Made by a program: the position numbers and the translations under genes | NCBI RefSeq assembly: GCF_002998925.1 | Contig: NZ_CP027228.1 | Span: forward strand, 1,751,832 to 1,815,831 | Length of the DNA: 64,000 nt | From: Mogibacterium diversum | GTDB taxonomy: Bacteria; Bacillota; Clostridia; Peptostreptococcales; Anaerovoracaceae | Reading direction: 5' to 3' | Shown: piece after piece, positions 10,401 to 17,946 of the stretch | Numbering within the stretch: position 1 is the stretch's first letter | Layout: the number at the start of each line of letters is the position of its first letter | Notes under the pieces: generated by a model | Databases searched by the model: none | Told to the model about the DNA's origin: nothing | What the model saw: only the letters and a program-made list of their open reading frames with translations

Positions 10401-11334
10401 GGATGGCAAGCGTCCAAGCTCGATTACCGTTAAGCTGTATGCCGACGGTAATGACACTGGCAAGACTGCGACTGCTAATGCGGCAGGCAATTGGAACTAT
10501 TCGTTCGGAAGAGTTCTCAAGTACGACGATAGCAACAGAGAGATTAAGTATACAGTCAAGGAAGTTGCTGTAGATGGATACACATCTAAGGTGACAGGCT
10601 ATAATATCGAGAACACTCATAAGGTTGAGAAAACCACTGTTTCTGGTAAGAAGACTTGGGATGATGCGAATGACCAAGATGGAATCAGACCTAACGGTGT
10701 TACCTTTAAACTCTATGCAGATGGCGTAGATACTGGTAAGACAGCGACTGCTGATTCATCGAGCAACTGGAAGTATAAGTTCGAAAACCTCGATAAATAC
10801 AAGGCGGGAAATGTCGTTACTTACACTGTAAAGGAAGCTTCGGTAAACGAGTACACGGCCGTTCAGGATGGGTTCAACTTTACCAACAAGCACACGCCAT
10901 ACACAAGATCAGTTAAGGTTACAAAGAAGTGGGCTAACGATGTAGCCGGTGACAGACCTTCATCAATTAAGGTTCGCCTTATGGCAGATGGGACTGAAGT
11001 AGCAGATAAGACTGTTACACCGGATGCAAATGGTGATTGGAGGGCTGAATTCGATAATCTACCTGTCAATAAGGACGGAAACAAAATCAAGTATACCGTC
11101 AAGGAAGATCAGGTTCAGGATTACACAGTGGCGTATACCGGTGATGTGGACAATGGATATATCATTACGAATACCCACATCGAGAAGCCAAAGCCAAGTA
11201 AAACGGGTAAGAAGCTCGTAAAGAGACACGGTCCTAAGACTGGTGATATGACAAATATCATGCTGTATGGGGTTGTTCTCCTAGTGGCTGTACTTGGGCT
11301 TTTAATCGCTGTGATTAAAAGGCGCAATAAGTAA
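7465..11334 (+). CDS. Large cell-wall adhesin with three Cna_B repeats and a GPKTGD sorting signal
   Basis: This 1289-residue protein has a signal peptide (cleavage near VSAAT, residue 32) and a long beta-rich region of repeated DUF11/isopeptide-like domains to about residue 960. Three Cna_B domains begin near 965, 1056 and 1149 (KTWVDANDQDGKRP, KTWDDANDQDGIRP, KKWANDVAGDRP). The tail is KRHGPKTGDMTN (motif near residue 1256), a hydrophobic helix and a basic end. The sorting motif lacks the usual Leu, reading GPKTGD after two basic residues, as in the surface proteins at 38.3 and 41.9 kb. The first Cna_B shares near-identical DNA with the second Cna_B of the amber-split adhesin (10351-10415 versus 4901-4965). 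Likely a stalk-like adhesin; the ligand is unknown. Confidence 0.88.
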   Translation: MSKTISKMLSCVLALMVVITGVVPSIGEVSAATTDLKITSVKVVNTETGAVVADLMAGQKPKLNVGTTYSLDVDYNIPQELRNSDTYFTATLGNGLYFKSLPGATFTQGPITATGFEELVKTPTGTGTSPYNYPTAGSSKARSGEVTYKTKKGLDAAASHKEMIFTVDEAYVNQDKNQVLADDIKVRVGTSTTNATDSKSYDVIAADEFTYAYWNDQSSEVISKGNTTSIIQTSTSFSHQWQNISDKALTKANSKTTVEIVYPKDVELVGLEETGLYHANGTVESTTIVGDNKVSVVSWNEPGSYSGGLTFKPHIKVDANSTRANGSSFNVQIKNLHKTVWNDTQNAGRTSKNNVANLTVQLIDGSDPESIKSRTTVQSAPNWSYKKNDSYNVRLGSLLIKNDLAIPSRKAKTIEMKLDTTNKAIIRGVTIPYKAGMTYGPIHWTASDGTSGTADPSILETSGGVSALIKNTKLGLDINTSIKSIKVDIGKLPAGYDGIRPNEDLLDGNKLGPGEFYGWSYIPAGVFGTWKKGEKDDVISTISFYNSDETPTAADTVTTKATSRAPEVLNGVGNINKTQVLGGDEFKITGRINDANWDWNPLQEPVLYVMMPEGFNYKDLTITNGTLGSPKYVGEYRDVNGTPVRVWKYNVDIGSETRGQYQPDFSIKSMNMSMTVTPNENAAKGTYHINDFFAFTTKDFKEIDAVIKPEKWDRSNWSTNNSRYAKTENGKAKSVFDSKVNSGEFMVSLSEGPGVTVQQAAAVRGDSKLLVEDKTTGENKEYKYDPTSAETKTDTTPVLKRGDKATLRVTLRNNAAQGLDHANVFVPLLKKDANYGQSFNPEGKSNVPLKLDSVNVSPNFRVEYIKLHPGKTYNVNKAPSASDYDVVTDPADADMVHLVSTKPLAEGDGGSIDVVYKVASDLSYDYNEKIDVLSPVLDYDISGNKSITTLAASAITVSIPEPEKVEVSGTKTWVDANDQDGKRPSSITVKLYADGNDTGKTATANAAGNWNYSFGRVLKYDDSNREIKYTVKEVAVDGYTSKVTGYNIENTHKVEKTTVSGKKTWDDANDQDGIRPNGVTFKLYADGVDTGKTATADSSSNWKYKFENLDKYKAGNVVTYTVKEASVNEYTAVQDGFNFTNKHTPYTRSVKVTKKWANDVAGDRPSSIKVRLMADGTEVADKTVTPDANGDWRAEFDNLPVNKDGNKIKYTVKEDQVQDYTVAYTGDVDNGYIITNTHIEKPKPSKTGKKLVKRHGPKTGDMTNIMLYGVVLLVAVLGLLIAVIKRRNK

Positions 11335-11346
11335 ATAATATATTGG

Positions 11347-11375
11347 AAGCTACCCGAGTCATCGGGTAGCTTTTT
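11347..11375 (+). terminator. Intrinsic terminator closing the adhesin island
   Basis: The 11-bp perfect arms AAGCTACCCGA and TCGGGTAGCTT surround a GTCA loop, with a T run after the stem. Confidence 0.9.
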
Positions 11376-11534
11376 GGTTGATGAAACTCTTCGGATATAT
11401 GTTAGATTATCTGGTTAGACCTTATTATTTTAGGATGAGAGTGATATTATTAGCATATTAGTAGAAATGATAATCTCGCCTGGCAAATACGATGTGGAAG
11501 TCGCAAGGTTAGTATATGGTAAAAGAGGATAAAA

Positions 11535-12236
11535 ATGGCATATATTGAGATGAGACACTGCTTCAAGCGGTATGCTTCTGGAGAAAGCGAAATAATAGCA
11601 AATAATGATGTAAGCTTTGAGATTGAAAAGGGAGAATTAGTTATTATTCTCGGGGCTTCGGGTTCCGGGAAATCAACTATCCTCAATATCTTAGGAGGGA
11701 TGGATACCGTTAGCGAGGGTGAGGTAATTGTTGATGGAATTGATATCGTCAAACTCAGCGATAGAGAGCGCACCCTATATAGAAGAAATGACATAGGATT
11801 CGTATTTCAGTTCTATAACCTAATACCGAACCTTACAGCAAGGGAGAATGTAGAGTTAGCTTTAGAAATCGTCAGAGATGCAAAGGATGCTGATGAGACC
11901 CTCAGGTCAGTGGAGCTAGGGGGCAGAATGGACAATTTCCCAGCACAGCTTTCTGGCGGGGAGCAACAGAGAGTTTCCATCGCAAGGGCTGTTGCAAAGA
12001 ATCCAAAGCTCTTACTCTGCGATGAACCTACGGGGGCACTTGATTATAAGACTGGAAAGCATGTGCTTCATATCTTGCAAGAAATGTCGAGGAAAAATAA
12101 TGTAACGGTCGTAATTGTAACTCACAATTCAGCAATTGCTCCGATTGCAGATCGCGTGATTCGTTTGCATGATGCTAAGGTCAGGTCGATTGAAGTTAAT
12201 GAAAACCCATCAGATATAGAGACGATAGAATATTAG
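11535..12236 (+). CDS. ABC transporter ATP-binding protein, MacB/LolD type
   Basis: This 233-residue ATPase has Walker A GASGSGKST (about residues 39-47), a Q-loop in FVFQFYNL, signature LSGGEQQR, Walker B LLLCDEPTGALD and switch histidine VTHN. This subtype drives FtsX-like permeases that act on envelope lipoproteins or peptides by mechanotransmission rather than ordinary import. The partner permease starts 17 bases after the stop, so the two form an operon. The ribosome site is a modest AGAGGA. The substrate cannot be read from sequence; proximity to the adhesin island may be incidental. Confidence 0.92.
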   Translation: MAYIEMRHCFKRYASGESEIIANNDVSFEIEKGELVIILGASGSGKSTILNILGGMDTVSEGEVIVDGIDIVKLSDRERTLYRRNDIGFVFQFYNLIPNLTARENVELALEIVRDAKDADETLRSVELGGRMDNFPAQLSGGEQQRVSIARAVAKNPKLLLCDEPTGALDYKTGKHVLHILQEMSRKNNVTVVIVTHNSAIAPIADRVIRLHDAKVRSIEVNENPSDIETIEY

Positions 12237-12252
12237 ATGAAGTAGGTAGTGT

Positions 12253-14817
12253 ATGAAGACAACTATGTGGAAAGTTACTAGAAGATTAATTAAAAAATCG
12301 CTAGGACGTTTCTTATCCATCATGCTGCTAACTATGCTGGGATCGATGACTTTAATAGGATTAAAGTCCGCGGGTTCAGATATCAATAGGAGCGCAAACG
12401 AGTATTTTGATAAATTTGACACTGTGGATTTGGCTGTAATTGCGAGTCAGGGCTTTGGAGCTGCAGATGAGAAGGAGATTAGGGAAGCACATGGTGTAAG
12501 TGAAGTAGAGTTTGGAAACTTCACAGATACGACTATTGCAAAATCTTCATCTTCTATACGCATATACTCAGCGCCTCGCAGGATATCGAAGTTTGAGGTA
12601 GTCAAGGGCAGGCTGCCAAAACGACAAGACGAAATCGCGCTTACAGATAGGTATAGAGGAAAATATAAAATAGGTAGTAACATTGAGTTTGCAGAAAAAA
12701 GAGGAGTTCCAGAGCAACTAAAGCGACATACATACAGGGTTACAGGCTTTATAAACTCAACTGAAATTATCGCTGATAATACGCTAGGACCATCAAACGC
12801 AGGAACTGGTGCGCTTTCAGGATATGCAGTTGTAGCAAAGTCTGCTTTTAAGCAGAATGTTCCAGTGATAGCTAGAATAAGATTTAAAGATCTAAAGGAT
12901 GTTGATAGATTTGGAGATTCGTATACCCATAAGCTAAAAAAGCACAGCAAAGAGCTGGAAAAATTATTGAGTGATAATGCTGCCGATAGAAAGATAGAGC
13001 TAGAAAAAAATCTAAGAGCGCAATACGAAAAGCGGATGGCGGGGAGTAACACCAGCGGTTTTTACACAGGTCAAGCAAAGATAGGCGAAAACCACATTGA
13101 TGGAAAAGAGAATTATCCTTCGAAGATATCAGTACCTGAACCTGAATATCATGTCCACACATACAGGACGATACCAGGTAGCGACGGGGTAAAAATGCTA
13201 AGGAATATGTCGTTTGGTGTAGGTAAGGTGGGAAATGTGTTCCCCATTGTTCTGTACTTAGTGGCAGCACTCGTAACTGTGGCTAACATGACACGATTTG
13301 TTTATGAAGAACGCACCAATGCTGGGGTTATGAAAGCGCTCGGCTATACTGAGCGGGATGTGACTAAGCAGTTTGTTACTTTCGGTCTCTGTTCAGGTGG
13401 AATCGGGTCATTCCTTGGAGTGCTTCTTGGGACGTATGGAATTCCATATGTTTTGTGTTCATCGCTTATGGCAAATATGACTATGCCTATTCCGGAACTT
13501 AAATTTAATTGGACCATTGTAGGTATTGCAGTTTTTCTTTCACTATCGTGTACGGTTTTGCCAGTGCTTGCCATTGTACATCGAGAATTTAAGGCAAATG
13601 CAGCACAGCTGCTACTTCCTAAGCCGCCAAGCAGTAGCTCAAGGATTTTGCTAGAGCGGGTAAAATTCATATGGAAGAGGATGAGTTTCATTCAGAAAGT
13701 TACTGCAAGAAATATATTTAGATATAAACAGCGCATGTTAATGACAATATTCGGAGTCATTGGATCAGTTGCGCTGCTCTGTGCTGGACTTGGAATCTCA
13801 TCTTCGGTCAATGATATAGAGGGAAGGCAGTTTGGAGATCTTATAAAATATGATGTAGTTGTTACAAAGTCTGATGAGATTACAAATGATGAGCAAATTA
13901 AACTTGATAAGGTTCTAAAATCATCAAGTGTTGCAAAATATGAAGATGTGTATATTAAGCAGGTATCACAGCAGATAAAAGGAGTGGATGATGAGCAAGA
14001 TATTACCATCATGGCGACATCTAAGAAAAGCTTTGCCCCTCTCATTGATATAAAGACAAAAGCCCTACATAATTCCATTACTTTACCAAAGAATGGAGTT
14101 GTAATTACCGAAAAGCTAGCTAAGCTCCTAGGGGTATCGAAGGGCGACACGTTTAATCTTAACGATGGAGGCAAGACATATACCGTTAGAGTAAGTGAAA
14201 TTGCTGAGATGTATGCAGGACACTATATGTTTGTTAGTGACGATTACTATTCACATGTATGGGGCGAGACTCCTGCTGCTAACAGTTATTTGGTCAAGGT
14301 CAAAGAGAAGAGTGATATTGCTAATGTAGCATCAAAATTCATGAACCTAGAAGGTGTTAAAGGAGTAGCTCATAATCTCAATATAATCGAGCAGGTTCGT
14401 GGTGTATCAAAATCTTTGCTGACGGTAATGTTTGTTTTGACGATCATGTCGACCCTACTAGCCATAGTGATTCTCTATAATCTAACTAACATAAATATGG
14501 TAGAGCGGGTCCGCGAGATATCTACAGTTAAGGTACTCGGATTTCTTAACAAAGAAGCAACTATGTACATATACCGTGAAACTGTCGTTCTGTCAATTAT
14601 CGGTATTGTTTTAGGGCTTATATCGGGCAAAATACTGCATGATTTTATAATCGCATATGTAGCCCCATCGCACGTTATGTTTACGCCAAATATAGAGTTA
14701 TGGGGATATATAGTTCCGAGCATAGCAGTTATAGGAATACTCTGTGTGTTGTGCGTTTATGCAAATCGCATGATTAGAAAACTCAATATGTTGGACGCAT
14801 TAAAGTCGGCTGATTAG
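12253..14817 (+). CDS. FtsX-like ABC permease
   Basis: This 854-residue membrane protein is the partner of the ATPase just upstream. A first transmembrane helix near residues 15-35 is followed by a roughly 290-residue extracytoplasmic segment. A first FtsX core of three helices (about 325-445) is then followed by a second helix/extracytoplasmic/FtsX unit (about 490-840). This ten-helix, duplicated-FtsX layout is known from exporters of the YtrF/BceB-related superfamily in Firmicutes. The extracytoplasmic part has a lysine/glutamate-rich helical stretch (HKLKKHSKELEKLL...), possibly coiled coil. The ribosome site is weak (AGTAGG), suggesting translational coupling. No sensor system is adjacent. 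Confidence 0.88.
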   Translation: MKTTMWKVTRRLIKKSLGRFLSIMLLTMLGSMTLIGLKSAGSDINRSANEYFDKFDTVDLAVIASQGFGAADEKEIREAHGVSEVEFGNFTDTTIAKSSSSIRIYSAPRRISKFEVVKGRLPKRQDEIALTDRYRGKYKIGSNIEFAEKRGVPEQLKRHTYRVTGFINSTEIIADNTLGPSNAGTGALSGYAVVAKSAFKQNVPVIARIRFKDLKDVDRFGDSYTHKLKKHSKELEKLLSDNAADRKIELEKNLRAQYEKRMAGSNTSGFYTGQAKIGENHIDGKENYPSKISVPEPEYHVHTYRTIPGSDGVKMLRNMSFGVGKVGNVFPIVLYLVAALVTVANMTRFVYEERTNAGVMKALGYTERDVTKQFVTFGLCSGGIGSFLGVLLGTYGIPYVLCSSLMANMTMPIPELKFNWTIVGIAVFLSLSCTVLPVLAIVHREFKANAAQLLLPKPPSSSSRILLERVKFIWKRMSFIQKVTARNIFRYKQRMLMTIFGVIGSVALLCAGLGISSSVNDIEGRQFGDLIKYDVVVTKSDEITNDEQIKLDKVLKSSSVAKYEDVYIKQVSQQIKGVDDEQDITIMATSKKSFAPLIDIKTKALHNSITLPKNGVVITEKLAKLLGVSKGDTFNLNDGGKTYTVRVSEIAEMYAGHYMFVSDDYYSHVWGETPAANSYLVKVKEKSDIANVASKFMNLEGVKGVAHNLNIIEQVRGVSKSLLTVMFVLTIMSTLLAIVILYNLTNINMVERVREISTVKVLGFLNKEATMYIYRETVVLSIIGIVLGLISGKILHDFIIAYVAPSHVMFTPNIELWGYIVPSIAVIGILCVLCVYANRMIRKLNMLDALKSAD

Positions 14818-14843
14818 AAACCAGCTTTATATGGATAATACTA

Positions 14844-14871
14844 TTGACATCACTAGAATAACCAGTATAAT
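14844..14871 (+). promoter_or_regulatory. Promoter of the AEC carrier gene
   Basis: Consensus TTGACA (14844-14849) and TATAAT (14866-14871) are spaced by 16 bp. The untranslated leader would be about 70 nt. Confidence 0.65.
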
Positions 14872-14949
14872 CATCTTAATAGCGTATTATTTAATTGTGC
14901 GAAACCTTTTTGTTTCTATCGACATGTAATAATGATTAGGTAGGTATAT

Positions 14950-15885
14950 ATGAAAGCAGTAGAGGCATTATTTCCGGTGTTTTTTATGCTCTTTTTAGGG
15001 CTACTGGCAAGAAAAAGGCAGTGGATTACATTTGCACAGAACGAAGGTGCAAAGAAATTAGTATTTACAATCTTATTTCCGTTACTAGTATACAAAGTGC
15101 TTGTAACATCCGAGCTCAAGAGCACATTTCTCATCCAGATTATATATATGGATATAATCTGGCTAATCGTGCTGTTTATAGGGTTTAAGCTAACGCCGTT
15201 CACCGGCAAAAAGTTTGCACATATCTCGCCTTATCTACTAGTAACTTGTGAAGGTGGGAATGTAGCTTTGCCACTATACATATCTATAGTCGGAGCGGCA
15301 CATGCGGTTAATATCGTCACATTTGACGTTGCTGGCATATTGATTAACTTTGGAGTGCTACCGATTCTTGTGACTAAGAAAGTCGTTGGCCAGGTAGAGT
15401 GGAAGGAGCTGTTAAAGAAGATTTTTACAAGCTCGTTCATGGTCTCGGTCATCGGGGGTGTGTTCATGAACCTTACGGGGCTTCATAAAATGATTATGAG
15501 CATGGGACTCGAGTCTACATTCAATTCAACGATGGAGCTCGTTATAACACCGATAACAGGCATTATCCTATTTACACTTGGGTACGAGCTGAAATTTGAG
15601 AAAGAGATGCTTTCTTCACTTTTAAGGCTTGCCATAGTGAGACTTGTGCTCTGCTCGATAATAATCGGTCTGTTCTATGTGATATTCCCAGCGCTCGTAT
15701 CCGAGAAGGTGTTTGAGATTGCTATTCTGCTATATTTCATGTGCCCAACCGGATTCCCAGTTCCGCTTCAGGTACAGGCGCTCGTTACGGGTGAGGACGA
15801 TGAGAGCTATATGTCAGCATTTATCTCACTATTTCTTGTAGTTGCACTGATCGCATACACGTTAATTACAATCTTTGTGGCGTAA
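14950..15885 (+). CDS. AEC-family transporter (auxin efflux carrier superfamily)
   Basis: This 311-residue protein with about ten hydrophobic helices matches the AEC/BART carriers. Members with known function in bacteria move malate, malonate or lactate. Features seen are the N-terminal 'FPVFFMLFLGLLARK' helix, a central 'GNVALPLYISIVG' broken helix and the C-terminal 'MCPTGFPVPLQVQAL' segment that corresponds to the second broken helix. The gene has its own strong promoter and is followed after 62 bases by an FMN-dependent 2-hydroxyacid dehydrogenase, which suggests handling of a hydroxy- or keto-acid; that link is inference. The ribosome site is GGTAGG. Confidence 0.85.
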   Translation: MKAVEALFPVFFMLFLGLLARKRQWITFAQNEGAKKLVFTILFPLLVYKVLVTSELKSTFLIQIIYMDIIWLIVLFIGFKLTPFTGKKFAHISPYLLVTCEGGNVALPLYISIVGAAHAVNIVTFDVAGILINFGVLPILVTKKVVGQVEWKELLKKIFTSSFMVSVIGGVFMNLTGLHKMIMSMGLESTFNSTMELVITPITGIILFTLGYELKFEKEMLSSLLRLAIVRLVLCSIIIGLFYVIFPALVSEKVFEIAILLYFMCPTGFPVPLQVQALVTGEDDESYMSAFISLFLVVALIAYTLITIFVA

Positions 15886-15947
15886 CGGATAGTTGTAATG
15901 TAAATTTTTAATGATATGAAGATATGAAGGAAATTATGGAGGGGATT

Positions 15948-16892
15948 ATGAGCGAGATTAAGAGCCCATGGCCAGGACCTAAGGGTTTGATACCTGTTAC
16001 AAGTGGCAAGGCAGATGATGCGAACGTATATAATAGGGCGTATCTGGACAGCATTCACGTGGAGATGAGGGTGATTGATGCAGTGCTTCCGGACCTAGGC
16101 TGTGAAATATTTGGAGAGAAGTTCTCTTCGCCGATTATGATGCCTGCTTTTTCGCATCTAAATAAGGTCGGAAAGGATGGCAAGAAACCGATGGTTCAGT
16201 ATGCAGAGGCGGCTTTGGAGCTAAATGCTTTAAACTGGGTCGGCATGGAACCGAATGATGAATATGCAGAAATTGCTGCTGTCGGTGCGAAGACGGTGAG
16301 GATAATAAAGCCATTCATGAATCATGATAAGATTCTAGATGAGATAAAGTTTGCTGAAGAGCACGGGGCAATCGCTGTAGGTATTGATATCGACCATGTG
16401 CCTGGAACTGATGGCAAATACGACGTCGTAGACGGATTTCCTCTCGGGCCCGTTATGCAGGAAGAGCTCGAGAAGTATGTAGCGGCAACTGAACTTCCAT
16501 TTGTTGCAAAAGGCGTTCTATCTGTTCAAGATGCGGTTAAGGCTAAGGATGCAGGCTGTAAAGCGATAATCGTATCGCATCATCACGGAAGGATACCGTT
16601 CGGAATTGCGCCAGCCCAGATACTCCCAAGGATCAAAGAGACTCTAGAGGGAAGCGGCGTGTTAGTATTTGCTGATTGCTCTATCGATACTGGATATGAT
16701 GCGTATAAACTTCTCGCACTGGGTGCAGATGCGGTTGCTGTAGGACGCGGAATACTTGGCCCACTACTCAAGGATGGAAGAGAGGGAGTAACCAAGAAGG
16801 TGATAGAGATGAATCAGCAATTATCTGAGCTCATGATGTACACGGGCATTAAGGATGCTTGCTCTTTTGATAAATCGGTATTGTATATATAG
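15948..16892 (+). CDS. FMN-dependent alpha-hydroxy-acid dehydrogenase/oxidase-like protein
   Basis: This 314-residue TIM-barrel flavoprotein belongs to the lactate oxidase/glycolate oxidase family. I chose the ATG at 15948 (MSEIKSPWPGP) because GGAGGGG lies 3 bases before it; the upstream in-frame ATG at 15924 has no such site. Seen are SSPIMMPAFSHLNK (FMN-phosphate side of the N-terminal barrel), FVAKGVLSVQDA (catalytic lysine strand), IVSHHHGRIPFG (active-site histidine/arginine region) and VFADCSIDTGYDAYKLLALGADAVAVGRGIL (phosphate-binding end). The usual NHGGRQ motif reads HHHGRI, so substrate range may differ from true lactate oxidases. This short form is common in anaerobic Clostridia. 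It probably shares a transcript with the AEC carrier. Confidence 0.82.
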   Translation: MSEIKSPWPGPKGLIPVTSGKADDANVYNRAYLDSIHVEMRVIDAVLPDLGCEIFGEKFSSPIMMPAFSHLNKVGKDGKKPMVQYAEAALELNALNWVGMEPNDEYAEIAAVGAKTVRIIKPFMNHDKILDEIKFAEEHGAIAVGIDIDHVPGTDGKYDVVDGFPLGPVMQEELEKYVAATELPFVAKGVLSVQDAVKAKDAGCKAIIVSHHHGRIPFGIAPAQILPRIKETLEGSGVLVFADCSIDTGYDAYKLLALGADAVAVGRGILGPLLKDGREGVTKKVIEMNQQLSELMMYTGIKDACSFDKSVLYI

Positions 16893-16893
16893 C

Positions 16894-16955
16894 TGATAAA
16901 TTTATCACAAAAATACATGATAAAGTCTTGACAAAGTTATGGAATAGGATAGAAT
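16894..16955 (+). promoter_or_regulatory. Promoter with upstream palindrome for the 36-residue peptide gene
   Basis: TTGACA (16928-16933) and TAGAAT (16950-16955) are spaced by 16 bp. A 14-bp perfect palindrome, TGATAAATTTATCA (16894-16907), lies 20 bp upstream of the -35 and could be an operator or a weak stem-loop ending the previous transcript. Confidence 0.5.
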
Positions 16956-17017
16956 GGAGATAACAAAATAAGAAATGATTATATAAATAAAAAATCTTGA
17001 TTAAGGAGGAATATGAT

Positions 17018-17128
17018 ATGGTAAGTGCAACAGTTGGATTTATAATTTCGGGAGGATGCATGGCCTTATCTTATGGTTTAATCAAGATGACATATAATAG
17101 AAGCAAATATGGTAGAGCGTTCCATTAG
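17018..17128 (+). CDS. Small hydrophobic peptide, 36 residues
   Basis: The ORF has a near-perfect ribosome site AAGGAGG (17003-17009), 8 bases before its ATG. An earlier ATG at 17013 gives a 3-codon dead end. The peptide has one predicted membrane helix (about residues 3-24) containing a single cysteine (C14), then a basic tail TYNRSKYGRAFH. It is flanked by its own promoter (16928-16955) and a strong terminator (17170-17219), so it looks like a free-standing transcription unit. I do not recognise the family. Options include a regulatory membrane peptide or a toxin-like small protein; no antisense RNA signal is evident. Confidence 0.6.
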   Translation: MVSATVGFIISGGCMALSYGLIKMTYNRSKYGRAFH

Positions 17129-17169
17129 GGAACATACCATAGGTAACATTTTCTCTATATTCCTAAAAA

Positions 17170-17219
17170 TGCGGAGGGCGAGCTAAGAGTGCTCGTCCTT
17201 CGTATTTATATATTTTTTT
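17170..17219 (+). terminator. Intrinsic terminator after the 36-residue peptide gene
   Basis: A long stem TGCGGAGGGCGAGC / GCTCGTCCTTCGTA (with G-T pairs) and a TAAGAGT loop are followed by a T-rich run. Confidence 0.85.
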
Positions 17220-17240
17220 AAAAAAGTCATAAAAAACCTC

Positions 17241-17292
17241 TTTACAAAGTTAGAGCCCTCTAATATAATAAGCATTAGTTAGAGATAACTAA
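17241..17292 (+). promoter_or_regulatory. Flavodoxin promoter with inverted-repeat operator candidate
   Basis: TTTACA (17241-17246) and a perfect TATAAT (17264-17269) are spaced by 17 bp. The inverted repeat TTAGTTA-GAGA-TAACTAA (17275-17292) covers the expected transcription start, a position suited to repression. It does not resemble a classical Fur box, so the regulator is unknown. Confidence 0.6.
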
Positions 17293-17325
17293 CAAAGCAG
17301 TATATAATTACCAGGAGGTGTTTAC

Positions 17326-17736
17326 ATGTACGTTGTATATTGGAGTGCTACAGGCAACACTGAAGCAATGGCTAACGCCGTTGGCGAAGGCATCGGTGCA
17401 GATGCTAAGGTTGTGTCTGTATCTGAGGTGAGCGTTGCAGATGTAAAGGGTGAGGACAAGCTTGCTCTAGGTTGCCCTGCTATGGGAGCAGAGGTGCTTG
17501 AAGAGGAAGAGTTTGAACCATTCATCGCAGAGCTAGAAGGTTGCTGTTCGGGCAAGAAGGTTGTTCTATTCGGATCGTACGATTGGGGCGATGGCGAGTG
17601 GATGCGTTCTTGGAAGGATCGTATGGAAGAAGCTGGTGCAGTAGTTGTAGAAGAGCCAGTTATCTGCAACAACGAGCCTGATGATGCAGGTCTAGCACAG
17701 TGCAAGGCTCTCGGTGAAGCATTAGCAAACGCTTAA
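17326..17736 (+). CDS. Flavodoxin (short chain)
   Basis: This 136-residue cytoplasmic electron carrier binds FMN. The phosphate loop SATGNTEAM lies at residues 7-15. The second flavin loop is in LGCPAMGAEVLEEEEFEPF (around 50-65), and the third is in FGSYDWGDGEWM (around 86-97). The length fits short-chain flavodoxins of Clostridia, which replace ferredoxin when iron is scarce. It is a single-gene unit with a consensus promoter, ribosome site AGGAGGTG, and a terminator about 155 bases downstream. The strongly acidic composition is typical. Confidence 0.93.
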   Translation: MYVVYWSATGNTEAMANAVGEGIGADAKVVSVSEVSVADVKGEDKLALGCPAMGAEVLEEEEFEPFIAELEGCCSGKKVVLFGSYDWGDGEWMRSWKDRMEEAGAVVVEEPVICNNEPDDAGLAQCKALGEALANA

Positions 17737-17891
17737 TCATACCTAAAGCGTGCGCTTGTGACCAGAGATGGCACATTCGAATAATCGTACAGATAATATA
17801 AACATAATTATGCTTAATAACCATAAGCAAATATATCCAAACCATAATAATCATACTTTCAACCTACATATTTAAGTCATTTTGTTAATCG

Positions 17892-17925
17892 CCAAAAGCC
17901 GGGGGCATGAGCCTCCGGCTTTTGG
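17892..17925. terminator. Bidirectional terminator between flavodoxin and CPBP protease genes
   Basis: Perfect 11-bp arms CCAAAAGCCGG and CCGGCTTTTGG, extended inward by GGGGC/GCCTCC, sit between two converging genes. The remaining part of the gap 17737-17891 shows nothing I can name. Confidence 0.8.
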
Positions 17926-17946
17926 TTTGTATATTCAAAACTCTTG

